Position numbers and translations under genes: made by a program
Notes under the pieces: generated by a model
Databases searched by the model: none
Told to the model about the DNA's origin: nothing
What the model saw: only the letters and a program-made list of their open reading frames with translations
Source: Xanthomonas sontii
Lineage (GTDB): Bacteria; Pseudomonadota; Gammaproteobacteria; Xanthomonadales; Xanthomonadaceae
Direction: 5' to 3'
Length of the DNA: 64,000 nucleotides
NCBI RefSeq assembly: GCF_040529055.1
Contig: NZ_CP132342.1
Location: 4,834,001 to 4,898,000, forward strand
Part shown: one piece after another, positions 17,351 through 25,810 of the stretch
Numbering within the stretch: position 1 is the first letter of the stretch
How the letters are laid out: each line of letters starts with the position of its first letter

Positions 17351-17424
17351 GCGAGGACTCCGGCGGATGACTGCGCGCAGCTTGCCACGCCGCCGGTGAA
17401 AACGCAGCCGACCTCAGCGGTGGC

Positions 17425-18174
17425 TCACCACTTGCCGGCGCCGGGCACCTGGTGCGCCGCGGCGCGCCGGCGCATCAGCAGGTTCAGCCACTCCACCAGC
17501 ACCGAGAAGCCCATCGCCGCGTAGATGTAGGGCTTGGGCACGTGCACGTCCAGGCCATCCAGGATCAGCACCACGCCGATCATCAGGATGAAGGCCAGCG
17601 CCAGCATCTTCACCGTCGGGTTGGCGTCGATGAAACGGCCCAGCGGATTGGCCGCCAGCAGCATCACCGCCACCGCCAGCAGCACCGCGGCGATCATCAC
17701 CGGGATGTGCTGGGCCATGCCCACCGCGGTGATCACCGAGTCCAGCGAGAACACGATGTCGATCACCGCGATCTGCGCGATCACCATCCAGAACACGCCC
17801 GAGGCCTTGCTGGTGGTGGGGTCTTCGTCCTCGCCGCCGGTGATCAGTTCGCGGATCTCCATGGTGCCCTTCACCAGCAGGAACAGGCCGCCGACGATCA
17901 GCACCAGGTCGCGGATCGAGATGCCCATGCCGGCGACGCTGAACAGTTCGCCCTGCATCCGCGCCAGGAACGCCAGCGACACCAGCAGCGCGATGCGGGT
18001 CAGGCACGCCACCGCGATGCCGAACTTGCGCGCGGCCGGGCGCTGCGCTTCCGGCAGTTTGCCCACGGCGATGGAGATGAACACCAGGTTGTCGATGCCC
18101 AGCACGATCTCCAACGCACTCAGCGTCAACAGCGTCAGCCAGGTGTTGGGGTCGGCGAGAAACTCGAGGGCCAT
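17425..18174 (-). CDS. TerC family integral membrane protein
   Basis: A 249-residue membrane protein with about seven helices and the two TerC hallmark stretches, EIVLGIDNLVFI (about residues 22-33) and DIVFSLDSVI (about 137-146), whose acidic residues lie in the membrane. TerC-family proteins are linked to metal export, including manganese supplied to secreted enzymes, and to tellurite resistance; the substrate here is not known. It stands apart from lemA by 74 nt. Confidence 0.87.
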   Translation of the reverse strand: MALEFLADPNTWLTLLTLSALEIVLGIDNLVFISIAVGKLPEAQRPAARKFGIAVACLTRIALLVSLAFLARMQGELFSVAGMGISIRDLVLIVGGLFLLVKGTMEIRELITGGEDEDPTTSKASGVFWMVIAQIAVIDIVFSLDSVITAVGMAQHIPVMIAAVLLAVAVMLLAANPLGRFIDANPTVKMLALAFILMIGVVLILDGLDVHVPKPYIYAAMGFSVLVEWLNLLMRRRAAAHQVPGAGKW

Positions 18175-18213
18175 GGCGTCGGATCCTTTAACGGAAGAAG
18201 AAACGGGCGGCGA

Positions 18214-18594
18214 TCACAGCAGGCGCGGCAGCAGGATCAGGCCCCAGCACAGCACCACGTTGGCCAGCATCACGAAGACCGCGGCAGAGCCCATGTCCTT
18301 GGCGCGGCCGGCCAGTTCGTGATGCTCGGGCCCGTAGCGCTCGATCACCGCTTCGATCGCCGAATTGAGCAGTTCCACCGCCAGCACCAGCAGCAGCGAG
18401 CCGATCATCAGCACCTGCTGCACCGGCCCCTGCCCCAGCCACAGCGCCAGCGGCGCCAGGATCAGGAACAGGCACACCTCCAGACGAAACGAGGACTCGT
18501 GCAGCCAAGCCGCGCGCAGCCCCTGCCACGACCAGCGTGCCGCCATCAGCATGCGGCGCGGTCCGCGCGGCAGATGCCCGAACTGGTCGGCCAC
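18214..18594 (-). CDS. dgkA: diacylglycerol kinase, prokaryotic type
   Basis: DgkA phosphorylates diacylglycerol in the inner membrane, recycling the by-product of membrane-derived oligosaccharide and lipid A modification. The 126-residue protein shows three membrane helices, the SSFRLE segment near residue 34, the active-site ELLNSAIEAVIE (about residues 73-84) and KDMGSAAV (about 97-104). It lies 39 nt upstream of the terC-like gene in the same direction. Confidence 0.92.
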   Translation of the reverse strand: MADQFGHLPRGPRRMLMAARWSWQGLRAAWLHESSFRLEVCLFLILAPLALWLGQGPVQQVLMIGSLLLVLAVELLNSAIEAVIERYGPEHHELAGRAKDMGSAAVFVMLANVVLCWGLILLPRLL

Positions 18595-18782
18595 GGCTCA
18601 GCCCCGACCCAGGGAACGGGGACGCGACGACGACGGCCGGAAGGAATCGGTCATGGGCAAGGCGCAGCGGGATAGGCGGCAATTTTGCCACAAGCCCCGC
18701 GGCACCGCCGGCATCGCCACGGATTTGCCTGCATGCGGCGCCTGCGGCACCATCGCCGATCCCCTTGCTTCGAGGAGGCGTC

Positions 18783-19499
18783 ATGCCCCGTTCGCCGCTG
18801 CGCGCACCGCTGCTCGCCCTGAGTCTGTTCAGCCTGTCCCTGCTGGGCATGTCGCCGGCGCTGGCGCTCACCCCACTCCCGCCGCCCAGCGTGCCCGACC
18901 AGGTCTCCAATGCGGCCTGGGAAGAGGACATGGCGCGTTTCGCCAAGGACGATGCCGCGCATCCGGTCAAACCCGGTGGCGTGCTGTTCGTCGGCAGTTC
19001 CTCGATCCGCTTCTGGACCTCGCTGGCCACGGATTTTCCGGGCGTGCAGACGCTCAACCGCGGCTTCGGCGGCTCGGAGATCCGCGACAGCACCTGGTAT
19101 GCCGACCGCATCGTGGTGCCGTACAAGCCGCGCCTGATCGTGTTCTACGCCGGCGACAACGACCTCAACAGCGGCCGCAGCCCGCAGCAGGTGCGCGACG
19201 ACTTCGTGGCCTTCGTGACCCGCGTGCACCGCGACCTGCCCAAGACCCGTATCGTCTATCTGTCGATCAAGCCCAGCCCCTCGCGCGCGGCGCTGATGCC
19301 GAAGATGGCCGAGGCCAACGCGCTGATCCGCAAGGCCGCAGCCAGCCTGAAGCAGGTGCAGTTCGTCGACGTGTACACGCCGATGCTGGGTGCCGACGGG
19401 CAGCCGCGCGCCGAGCTGTTCGGACCGGACAAGTTGCACATGAACGCGGCCGGCTACGCGCTGTGGCGCGACACCCTGCGTCCGTACCTGAAGGATTGA
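18783..19499 (+). CDS. secreted SGNH/GDSL-family hydrolase
   Basis: A 238-residue protein with a signal peptide of about 29 residues. The GDSL-type block I is GSSSIRFW (about residue 64), followed by GGSEIRD (block II), YAGDNDL (block III, about 115) and DKLHMNAAGY (catalytic Asp-His near the C-terminus). These features fit a periplasmic or exported esterase of the SGNH superfamily. Substrate unknown. The ATG at 18783 has GAGGAGG seven bases before it. It stands alone between divergent dgkA and the convergent sensor-kinase gene. Confidence 0.85.
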   Translation: MPRSPLRAPLLALSLFSLSLLGMSPALALTPLPPPSVPDQVSNAAWEEDMARFAKDDAAHPVKPGGVLFVGSSSIRFWTSLATDFPGVQTLNRGFGGSEIRDSTWYADRIVVPYKPRLIVFYAGDNDLNSGRSPQQVRDDFVAFVTRVHRDLPKTRIVYLSIKPSPSRAALMPKMAEANALIRKAAASLKQVQFVDVYTPMLGADGQPRAELFGPDKLHMNAAGYALWRDTLRPYLKD

Positions 19500-19533
19500 A
19501 CCGTGACGCGCCCGCGCCGCCGTGCGCGGGCGC

Positions 19534-20814
19534 TCACGTGACCGGCGGGAACCGCACGGTCGCAAGAATGCCGCCGCCCTCGGCGCTCTCCAGGGCCACC
19601 TGCCAACCGAAGCGCTCGCACAGCCGGCGCACGATCGACAGGCCCAGCCCCGCCCCTTGCGGGCGCTCCGGCTCGGCGCGGAAGAACGGCTCGAAGGCGT
19701 GCCGCAAGGCGTCCTCGGACATGCCGATGCCGGTGTCGCGGATGCGGATGCGGTCGGCCTCGACCTCGACCTCGATGCGCCCGGCGTCGGTGTAGCTGCA
19801 GGCGTTGCGCAGCAGGTTGCTGACCACCACGTGCAGCACGCGCGGCGGCGCATGCAGTGTCGCCGAGGCCAGCACGCGCACGCTCAGGGTCACCGGCTTG
19901 CCCACCAGCAGCTCGCGCGCGTTCTCGGCCTCGTACTCGACCACGTCGGCGATCTCGAAGAGTTCGCTCTGCGGCACCACGTCCGCTTCCCGCGCCAGGA
20001 TGAGGAAGGCGTCGATCACCGCCTCCATGTCGCGGCCGGCGCGCTGGATGCGCTGCAGGCTGCGGTGCAGGCGCGGCGGCAGTTCCTGCTCGGTCATGGC
20101 GATGTCGGTGGCGACGCGGATCACCGTCAGCGGGGTGCGCAGCTCGTGGCTGGCATCGCGGGTGAAGTTGCGTTCGCGGGCGACGTGGTCGGTGACGCGC
20201 AGGGCCAGCGCATGCAGCGCGGCAGCCAGTTGCCGCGCCTCGCCCTGTACGTCGGCCGGCAGGTTTTCCGGGGCCAGTTCGGCGGCGGCTGGATGCCGCG
20301 GATCCCAGCGCGAGACCCGCCGCGCCAGCCAGTTCATCGGCGACAGCAAGCGCCGCGACACCCGCCAGGTCAGCCAGGCCACCACCAGCACCGCGATCAG
20401 GGTGAGCAACGTCGGCACCACGCCGAACCAGAACGCCAGCCGCTGCGCCGGTGCGCGCAAAAACACCAGGTACAGGCGCCCGTTCTCGGTCTGGTCGACC
20501 AGCACCATCTCGCCGCCAGGGCGATCTTCGTGCAGACCGGGCGCCAACCCGCGCAGGTCGGCAGGCACCGCCGCATCGGATTGCCCGGCGGGCACCAGAT
20601 AACCGCGCAGGCTGTGGCTGTTGGGCGGCGGTTGCTGCGGCAGCTGCGCGCGCAGGCGCCAGTAGTAGCGCGCCTCCTGCTTCAGGATCGAGCCGACCAG
20701 CGAGTGCTGCACGATCGCGACCACCAGATAACTGGCAAGCGTGACCACACAGCCCGCAAACACGATGCGGGCGATCAGGGCGAGGCGAAGTTTGCGCGGC
20801 AACCCGTGCGGCAT
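19534..20814 (-). CDS. two-component sensor histidine kinase
   Basis: A 426-residue sensor kinase with two membrane helices (about residues 15-35 and 130-152) around a periplasmic domain of roughly 95 residues. The HAMP-like linker is followed by the dimerisation box with phospho-His in DASHELRTPLTVI, N-box LLRNACSYT, G1 DTGIGM and G2 GAGLGLSI. The response-regulator gene lies upstream on the same strand. Between them are 108 nt with a hairpin and a perfect TATAAT, so the kinase may have its own promoter. The signal is unknown. Confidence 0.88.
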   Translation of the reverse strand: MPHGLPRKLRLALIARIVFAGCVVTLASYLVVAIVQHSLVGSILKQEARYYWRLRAQLPQQPPPNSHSLRGYLVPAGQSDAAVPADLRGLAPGLHEDRPGGEMVLVDQTENGRLYLVFLRAPAQRLAFWFGVVPTLLTLIAVLVVAWLTWRVSRRLLSPMNWLARRVSRWDPRHPAAAELAPENLPADVQGEARQLAAALHALALRVTDHVARERNFTRDASHELRTPLTVIRVATDIAMTEQELPPRLHRSLQRIQRAGRDMEAVIDAFLILAREADVVPQSELFEIADVVEYEAENARELLVGKPVTLSVRVLASATLHAPPRVLHVVVSNLLRNACSYTDAGRIEVEVEADRIRIRDTGIGMSEDALRHAFEPFFRAEPERPQGAGLGLSIVRRLCERFGWQVALESAEGGGILATVRFPPVT

Positions 20815-20838
20815 ACGGCATCCGTGATCGTTGCCGCG

Positions 20839-20844
20839 ATTATA
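20839..20844 (-). promoter_or_regulatory. candidate -10 (TATAAT) of the sensor-kinase gene
   Basis: A perfect TATAAT on the minus strand, 24 nt before the kinase ATG. No good -35 is visible at 16-18 nt. Confidence 0.45.
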
Positions 20845-20872
20845 GGAAGGCCGATCGTGAGCCTTTCGTGCA

Positions 20873-20897
20873 AGCGGCCCCGTTCACCGGGGCCGCT
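20873..20897 (-). terminator. strong hairpin after the response-regulator gene
   Basis: Arms of ten bases, AGCGGCCCCG and its exact complement, enclose the loop GTGAA on the minus strand, 25 nt after the regulator stop. No clear T-tract follows, so termination may be partial. Confidence 0.5.
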
Positions 20898-20922
20898 GCG
20901 GGGTCCACGATCGGGCGTTGCC

Positions 20923-21636
20923 TCAGCTCATCGGCTGGGCGATGTCGGCGATGCGGTAGCCGGCGCTCTGCACGGTGTGCAGCAGCGGGCGGTCGAACGG
21001 CTTGTCGATGATCTTGCGCAGGTTGTACAGGTGGCTGCGCAGGGTGTCCGAGTCCGGCAGGCCGTTGCCCCAGATCTCGCGCTCGATCTCCTGGCGGGTG
21101 ACCACGCGCGGCGATTCGCGCATCAGGATGGTCAGCAGGCGCAGGCCGATCGGCGACAGCTGCAACTCGGTGCCGGCGCGGGTGGCGCGCATGCTCACCG
21201 GATCCAGCACCAGGTCGGCCACCTTCAGCACTTCCGAGCCGACCTGGCGGCGCTCGCGGCGGATCAGCGCGCGCAGGCGGGCTTCCAGTTCCTGGATCGC
21301 GAACGGCTTGGTCAGGTAGTCGTCGGCACCGAAGCCAAGGCCGGTGAGCTTGTCGTCGAGCGTGTCGCGCGCGGTCAGCATCAGCACCGGGGTCGACTTG
21401 CGCGCGTCGTTGCGCAGGCGGCGGCACACTTCGATGCCGTCCAGACGCGGCAGCATCAGGTCCAGCACCACCACGTCGTAGCTGTTCTCCGCCGCCAGGC
21501 GGTAGCCGTCCAGGCCGTCGCAGGCGTAATCCACTTCGAACCCGCGGCCTTCCAGGTACTCGCCGATCATCTCGGAAATATTGCGGTTGTCTTCCACGAC
21601 CAGCACGAGCCCGGATGTTTCCTTGGTCTGACGCAT
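20923..21636 (-). CDS. OmpR-family response regulator
   Basis: A 237-residue regulator. The receiver domain has acidic residues after VLVVEDN, the phospho-Asp in VVLDLMLPRLDG (about residue 60) and the conserved Lys in TKPF (about 110). A C-terminal winged helix follows (LSPIGLRLLTILM, then TLRSHLYNLRKIIDKPF). It is probably the partner of the kinase encoded downstream. ColR and other Xanthomonas regulators share this architecture, but I could not tie it to a named system. Confidence 0.88.
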   Translation of the reverse strand: MRQTKETSGLVLVVEDNRNISEMIGEYLEGRGFEVDYACDGLDGYRLAAENSYDVVVLDLMLPRLDGIEVCRRLRNDARKSTPVLMLTARDTLDDKLTGLGFGADDYLTKPFAIQELEARLRALIRRERRQVGSEVLKVADLVLDPVSMRATRAGTELQLSPIGLRLLTILMRESPRVVTRQEIEREIWGNGLPDSDTLRSHLYNLRKIIDKPFDRPLLHTVQSAGYRIADIAQPMS

Positions 21637-21728
21637 AACGCTTCCTCAGTCTTCAGCTTTGTGAAACATGCCGGATGGGCGGTGGTGGTGGCGTGAAGGC
21701 CGCTTCATCTGCCTGAGCAACAAAAAAA

Positions 21729-22352
21729 CTACTGCGCGATCAATGGCTTGAGCTGAGGCCAGACATTGTCCAGCACCTTGGGCTGGGCCGCCGCGGTGGG
21801 GTGCAGGCCATCGCCCTGCATCAGCGCCGGGTTCAGCGCCACGCCCTCCAGCAGGAACGGCAGCAGGCCGGTCCGGTACTGCCTGGCCAGGTCCGCATAG
21901 ACCGCACGCAGGCGCTGCCGGTAGCCCGGTCCGTAGTTCGGCGGCACGTCGATGCCCAGCAACAGCACCTTCGCACCGGCGTCACGGCTGAGCACGATCA
22001 TCTTCTCCAGGTTGCCGCGCAGTTCGGCCGGGCTCAGCCCGCGCAACGCGTCGTTGCCGCCCAGTTCGATGACCACCACCGACGGCCGGTGCTTCTGCAG
22101 CAGCGCCGGCAGGCGGGTCAGCGCGCCGGAGGAGGTCTCGCCGCTGATGCTGGCATTGACCACCGCCGGTGGCGCCCGCATCTGTTGCTGCAGGCGCTTG
22201 TCCAGCAAGGCCACCCAGCCGGACTGCACCGGGATGTTGTGCGCCGCGCTGAGGCTGTCGCCGAGCACCAGCACCGGCCCCGTCGCACCTTTGGCACAGG
22301 CGATGGCGGGCAGCAGCACCCACCATGCCAGCAGCAGCCAGGCGCGGCGCAT
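21729..22352 (-). CDS. tesA: TesA-type arylesterase / acyl-CoA thioesterase I
   Basis: A multifunctional periplasmic SGNH esterase that hydrolyses thioesters, esters and lysophospholipids. From the ATG at 22352 the product is 207 residues, with a signal peptide ending in AIACA. Block I is LGDSLSAAH, block III GGNDALRG and the C-terminal Asp-His is in GDGLHP. Another ATG at 22388 would add 12 residues. It is divergent from a YbbA/YbbP-type exporter, the same arrangement as tesA-ybbAP of E. coli. Confidence 0.88.
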   Translation of the reverse strand: MRRAWLLLAWWVLLPAIACAKGATGPVLVLGDSLSAAHNIPVQSGWVALLDKRLQQQMRAPPAVVNASISGETSSGALTRLPALLQKHRPSVVVIELGGNDALRGLSPAELRGNLEKMIVLSRDAGAKVLLLGIDVPPNYGPGYRQRLRAVYADLARQYRTGLLPFLLEGVALNPALMQGDGLHPTAAAQPKVLDNVWPQLKPLIAQ

Positions 22353-22362
22353 CCAGGCCCGC

Positions 22363-23115
22363 TTGCTTCTCGTCTCGTCGCCACGCATTGGAGATTCCCT
22401 CATCGACAGCCAGGCCCCCACGCTTCGCGCCAGCATCGCCATCGACGTGCGCGATGTCGGCAAATCCGTCAGCGGACCGGAGGGTACGGTCCACATTCTC
22501 GACAAGGTCGGATTGACCATCGGTGAAGGCGACAGCGTCGCCATCGTCGGCGCCTCCGGCTCCGGCAAGACCACCCTGCTCGGCCTGCTGGCCGGCCTCG
22601 ACCTGCCCACGCGCGGCGAGATCGTGCTGGCCGGGCAGTCGCTCAACGCATTGGACGAGGAAGCGCGCGCCGCGCTGCGCGCGCGCGAGGTCGGCTTCGT
22701 GTTCCAGAGTTTCCATCTGCTGCCGTCGCTGACCGCGGCGGAAAACATCGCGCTGCCGCTGGAGTTGGCCGGACGCGAGGATCCGGCGCGGGTGCGCGAG
22801 GTGCTGGAAGCGGTCGGGCTGAGCGCGCGGGCGCGGCACTATCCGCGGCAACTGTCCGGCGGCGAGCAGCAGCGCGTGGCGCTGGCGCGCGCCTTCGTGG
22901 CGCGGCCGCGGATCCTGTTCGCCGACGAGCCCACGGGCAGCCTCGACCAGGCCACCGGGCAACAGATCAGCGACCTGCTGTTCGCGCTCAACGAAGGCAG
23001 CGACACCACCCTGGTGCTGGTCACCCACGACATGCGCCTGGCGCAGCGCTGCGAACACCGCTACCGGCTCGACGGCGGCCGCCTGCGCGGCGCCGACGCG
23101 GCGGATGCCGCATGA
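22363..23115 (+). CDS. ybbA: YbbA/LolD-like ABC transporter ATP-binding protein
   Basis: The ATPase of an MacB/LolCDE-class mechanotransmission ABC system. It shows Walker A GASGSGKTT, signature LSGGEQQR, Walker B ILFADEPTGSLD and H-loop VTHD. The start is unresolved. The GTG at 22447 would cut the first beta strand. A GGAG at 22389 sits before ATC or CTC codons rather than ATG, and the TTG at 22363 used here lacks a Shine-Dalgarno. The 3' end overlaps the permease ATG (ATGA). Confidence 0.85.
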   Translation: MLLVSSPRIGDSLIDSQAPTLRASIAIDVRDVGKSVSGPEGTVHILDKVGLTIGEGDSVAIVGASGSGKTTLLGLLAGLDLPTRGEIVLAGQSLNALDEEARAALRAREVGFVFQSFHLLPSLTAAENIALPLELAGREDPARVREVLEAVGLSARARHYPRQLSGGEQQRVALARAFVARPRILFADEPTGSLDQATGQQISDLLFALNEGSDTTLVLVTHDMRLAQRCEHRYRLDGGRLRGADAADAA

Positions 23116-25595
23116 ACGTGCTGCGCCACGCCGCGCGCGCACTGCGCCGCGAGCTGTTCGCCGGCGATCTGCTGACCGTGTTCGCCGCGCTGGTGCTGGG
23201 CGTGGCGGTGATGACCGCGGTCGGCACCCTGGTCGACCGGGTGACCCTGGCGCTGACCGGCAGCGCCGCCGAGGTGATCGGCGGCGACCTCGGCGTCAGC
23301 GGGCGCCAGGACATCCCCGCCGCCTTCGCCGAGGAAGCGCAACGGCGCGGGCTGCGCAGTACGCGCATGGTCAGTTTCCCCAGCGTGCTGTTCCATGGCG
23401 ACGCCAGCCAGATGGCCAACATCAAGGCGGTGGGCGCGGGCTATCCGCTGCGCGGCGAGTTGCTGGTCGCGCGCGACACCGTCGGCGCCGGCAGCGAACG
23501 CGCCGGTCCGCCGCCGCGCGGCGAAGCCTATGCCGATCCGCGCCTGCTCGAGGCGCTGGGGCTGAAGCTCGGCGATGCGCTGGAGTTCGGCGCCGGCACG
23601 CTGCGCGTGACCCGGGTGCTGCGCGCCGAACCGGATGCCTCCGGGGAGCTGATGCAGTTGTCGCCGCCGCTGCTGGTGAACCGCGCCGACGTCGATGCCG
23701 CCGGTCTGCTCGGCCCCGGCAGCCGCGCTTCCTATCGACTGATGTTCGCCGGTGCGCCCGGCGAGATCGCCGCCCTGCGCGAATGGCTGGCGCCACGCGC
23801 CAAGGCCTACCGCCTGGTCGGCATCGAGGACACCCAGCGCGGCGTACGTGGCGCCTTCGACCGCGCCGGGCGCTTCCTGGCCCTGGCCGCGTTGCTGGCG
23901 GTGCTGCTGGCCGGCGTCGCCACCGCGCTGGCCGCCAACCGCTTCGCCCTGCGCCGCATCGACCAGGTCGCGGTCTTGCGTTGCCTGGGCGCGCGCCAAC
24001 GCGACATCCTCGGTGCGCTGGCGGTGCAGTTGCTGCTGCTGGCGATCCCCGCCTGCGCACTCGGCGTGGGCCTGGGCATGCTGGCCCAGGTCGGCCTGGT
24101 CGAAGCGCTGGGCAGCCTGATTCCCGACCGCCTGCCGCTGCCGCAGGCGACCCCGGCGCTGGCCGGCGCCGGCATCGGCCTGTTGCTGCTGCTCGGCTTC
24201 GGCCTGCCGCCGCTGCTGCGCCTGCGCGACGTCCCGCCGATGCGCGTGCTCAACCGCAGCTTTGCCGCACTGCCGCCAACCTCACTGCTGGTCTACGCCG
24301 CGGCCCTGGTCGCCACCGTGGTGCTGGCGGTCTACGCCACCGGCGACGGCGTGCTGGCGGCCTGGGTGCTGGGCGGCCTGACCCTGCTGGCGGCGCTGGC
24401 CGCGGCGGTCGGCGGCGTGCTGCTGGCGGTGCTGCGGCGACTGCAGGGACAGCTGCGCGGGCCTTGGAAGCTGGGCCTGGCGGCGCTGACCCGGCGCCGC
24501 GCACTGAGCGTGGTGCAACTGGTGGGCCTGTCGCTGTCGCTGTGCGCCCTGCTGTTGCTGGCGGTGATCGGCCCCGGCCTGCTGGGACAATGGCGCGACC
24601 GGCTGCCGGCGGACACGCCGAACTACTTCCTGATGAACATCCAGCCCGATCAGGCCGAGCAGGTGCTCGGCACCTTGCGCACGCTCGGTGTCGCCGATGC
24701 GGCAGTCGAGCCGTTCAGCACCGGCAAGCTGGTGGCGATCAACGGCAAGCCGCCGCAGCGCCGCGAGCAGGGGCCGGAGGACGATGGCGATGGCAGCGAC
24801 CGGCCGATCAACTTCTCCTGGCGGCACGAGTTCCCCGCCGCCAACCGGCTGCTGTCCGGACGCTTCTGGGCCGCCGACAGCACCGCCGCCGAGGCCTCGG
24901 TGGAGGAAGGCTGGGCGCAGCGTTACGGGCTCAAGCTCGGCGACCGCATCACCCTGCTGCTCGGCGACCAGCAACGCAGCTTCACCGTCACCAATGTGCG
25001 CAAGGCCGACTGGGATTCGTTCCGGGTCAACTTCTTCCTGCTGCTCAACGCCGGCGCAGTGCAGGATGCGCCGTACAACCTGATCTCCGCCTTCCACCTG
25101 CCGCGCGCCTCGGCCGCGCAACTGAGCGGGCTCAGCCGCGCCTATCCGAACGTGTCGCTGCTGGACATCGACGCGATCCTGCAGCGGGTGCGCGAAGTCA
25201 TCGACCGCGTCGCCCAGGCGGTGCAACTGGTGATGGGCTTCAGCCTGCTGGCCGGCGCGCTGGTGTTACTCGCCGCCCTGCAGGCCACCGCCGGCGAGCG
25301 CCGCTACGACAGCGCGGTGCTGCGCACCCTGGGCGCGCGGCGCGGGCAGTTGCGCGGCGCGGTGCTGGTGGAGTTCGGCGCGCTCGGCCTGCTCGCCGCG
25401 ATCCTCGCGGTCGGCGCGGCGGCGATCATCGGCGTGGTGGTGGCCAGGCAGGCCTTCGACCTCGCGCTGTCGCCGCCGTGGCCGGCGCTGCTGCTCGGCG
25501 GCCTCGGTGGCGTGGCGCTGAGCCTGCTAGCCGGCTGGTCCGGCACCCGCCGCATCCTGCGCACGCCGCCGGCGCTGGCACTGCGCGAGCAGTGA
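23112..25595 (+). CDS. ybbP: YbbP-type FtsX-domain ABC permease
   Basis: An 827-residue permease of the FtsX/MacB superfamily. One N-terminal helix (about residues 20-40) is followed by a periplasmic domain. Then come a central helix bundle starting at FLALAALLAVLLAG (about 255), a second periplasmic region (about 500-700) and a C-terminal bundle starting at VQLVMGFSLLAGALVLLAAL. Two FtsX domains in one chain fit YbbP. It is encoded with its ATPase and divergent from tesA; a link to release of lipid-like compounds has been proposed for the family but is unproven. Confidence 0.87.
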   Translation: MNVLRHAARALRRELFAGDLLTVFAALVLGVAVMTAVGTLVDRVTLALTGSAAEVIGGDLGVSGRQDIPAAFAEEAQRRGLRSTRMVSFPSVLFHGDASQMANIKAVGAGYPLRGELLVARDTVGAGSERAGPPPRGEAYADPRLLEALGLKLGDALEFGAGTLRVTRVLRAEPDASGELMQLSPPLLVNRADVDAAGLLGPGSRASYRLMFAGAPGEIAALREWLAPRAKAYRLVGIEDTQRGVRGAFDRAGRFLALAALLAVLLAGVATALAANRFALRRIDQVAVLRCLGARQRDILGALAVQLLLLAIPACALGVGLGMLAQVGLVEALGSLIPDRLPLPQATPALAGAGIGLLLLLGFGLPPLLRLRDVPPMRVLNRSFAALPPTSLLVYAAALVATVVLAVYATGDGVLAAWVLGGLTLLAALAAAVGGVLLAVLRRLQGQLRGPWKLGLAALTRRRALSVVQLVGLSLSLCALLLLAVIGPGLLGQWRDRLPADTPNYFLMNIQPDQAEQVLGTLRTLGVADAAVEPFSTGKLVAINGKPPQRREQGPEDDGDGSDRPINFSWRHEFPAANRLLSGRFWAADSTAAEASVEEGWAQRYGLKLGDRITLLLGDQQRSFTVTNVRKADWDSFRVNFFLLLNAGAVQDAPYNLISAFHLPRASAAQLSGLSRAYPNVSLLDIDAILQRVREVIDRVAQAVQLVMGFSLLAGALVLLAALQATAGERRYDSAVLRTLGARRGQLRGAVLVEFGALGLLAAILAVGAAAIIGVVVARQAFDLALSPPWPALLLGGLGGVALSLLAGWSGTRRILRTPPALALREQ

Positions 25596-25601
25596 AGGAG
25601 C

Positions 25602-25636
25602 CGGGAGTGGGGAATCGGGAGTGGGGATTGGAGGAG
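25602..25636. repeat. GGGAGTGGGGAATC-type low-complexity repeat
   Basis: Alternating GGGAGTGG and GGGAATC/GGGATTGG units begin 6 nt after the ybbP stop. They resemble those at 12719 and 31281. Confidence 0.6.
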
Positions 25637-25748
25637 CGCGACATGTGATGCTGTCGCCGCCGGCGCTCGACGGCAGTACGTGGCGACAATGGCCGCAACG
25701 CGTGTCGCGCCTCGGAAAGGTGTCTCGAAAGAACGCGACACGCGCAAG

Positions 25749-25783
25749 AAAAAGGGGAAGACGCCATCCCGGCCGCCTTCCCC
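25749..25783 (-). terminator. intrinsic terminator of the haem-uptake unit
   Basis: On the minus strand GGGGAAGGCG pairs with CGTCTTCCCC (one G-T pair) across a GC-rich loop and is followed directly by TTTTTC. It lies 27 nt after the stop of the DUF6607-like gene. Confidence 0.75.
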
Positions 25784-25810
25784 ACCCTGGCTGTGTTGCC
25801 GGCGCTGGCC

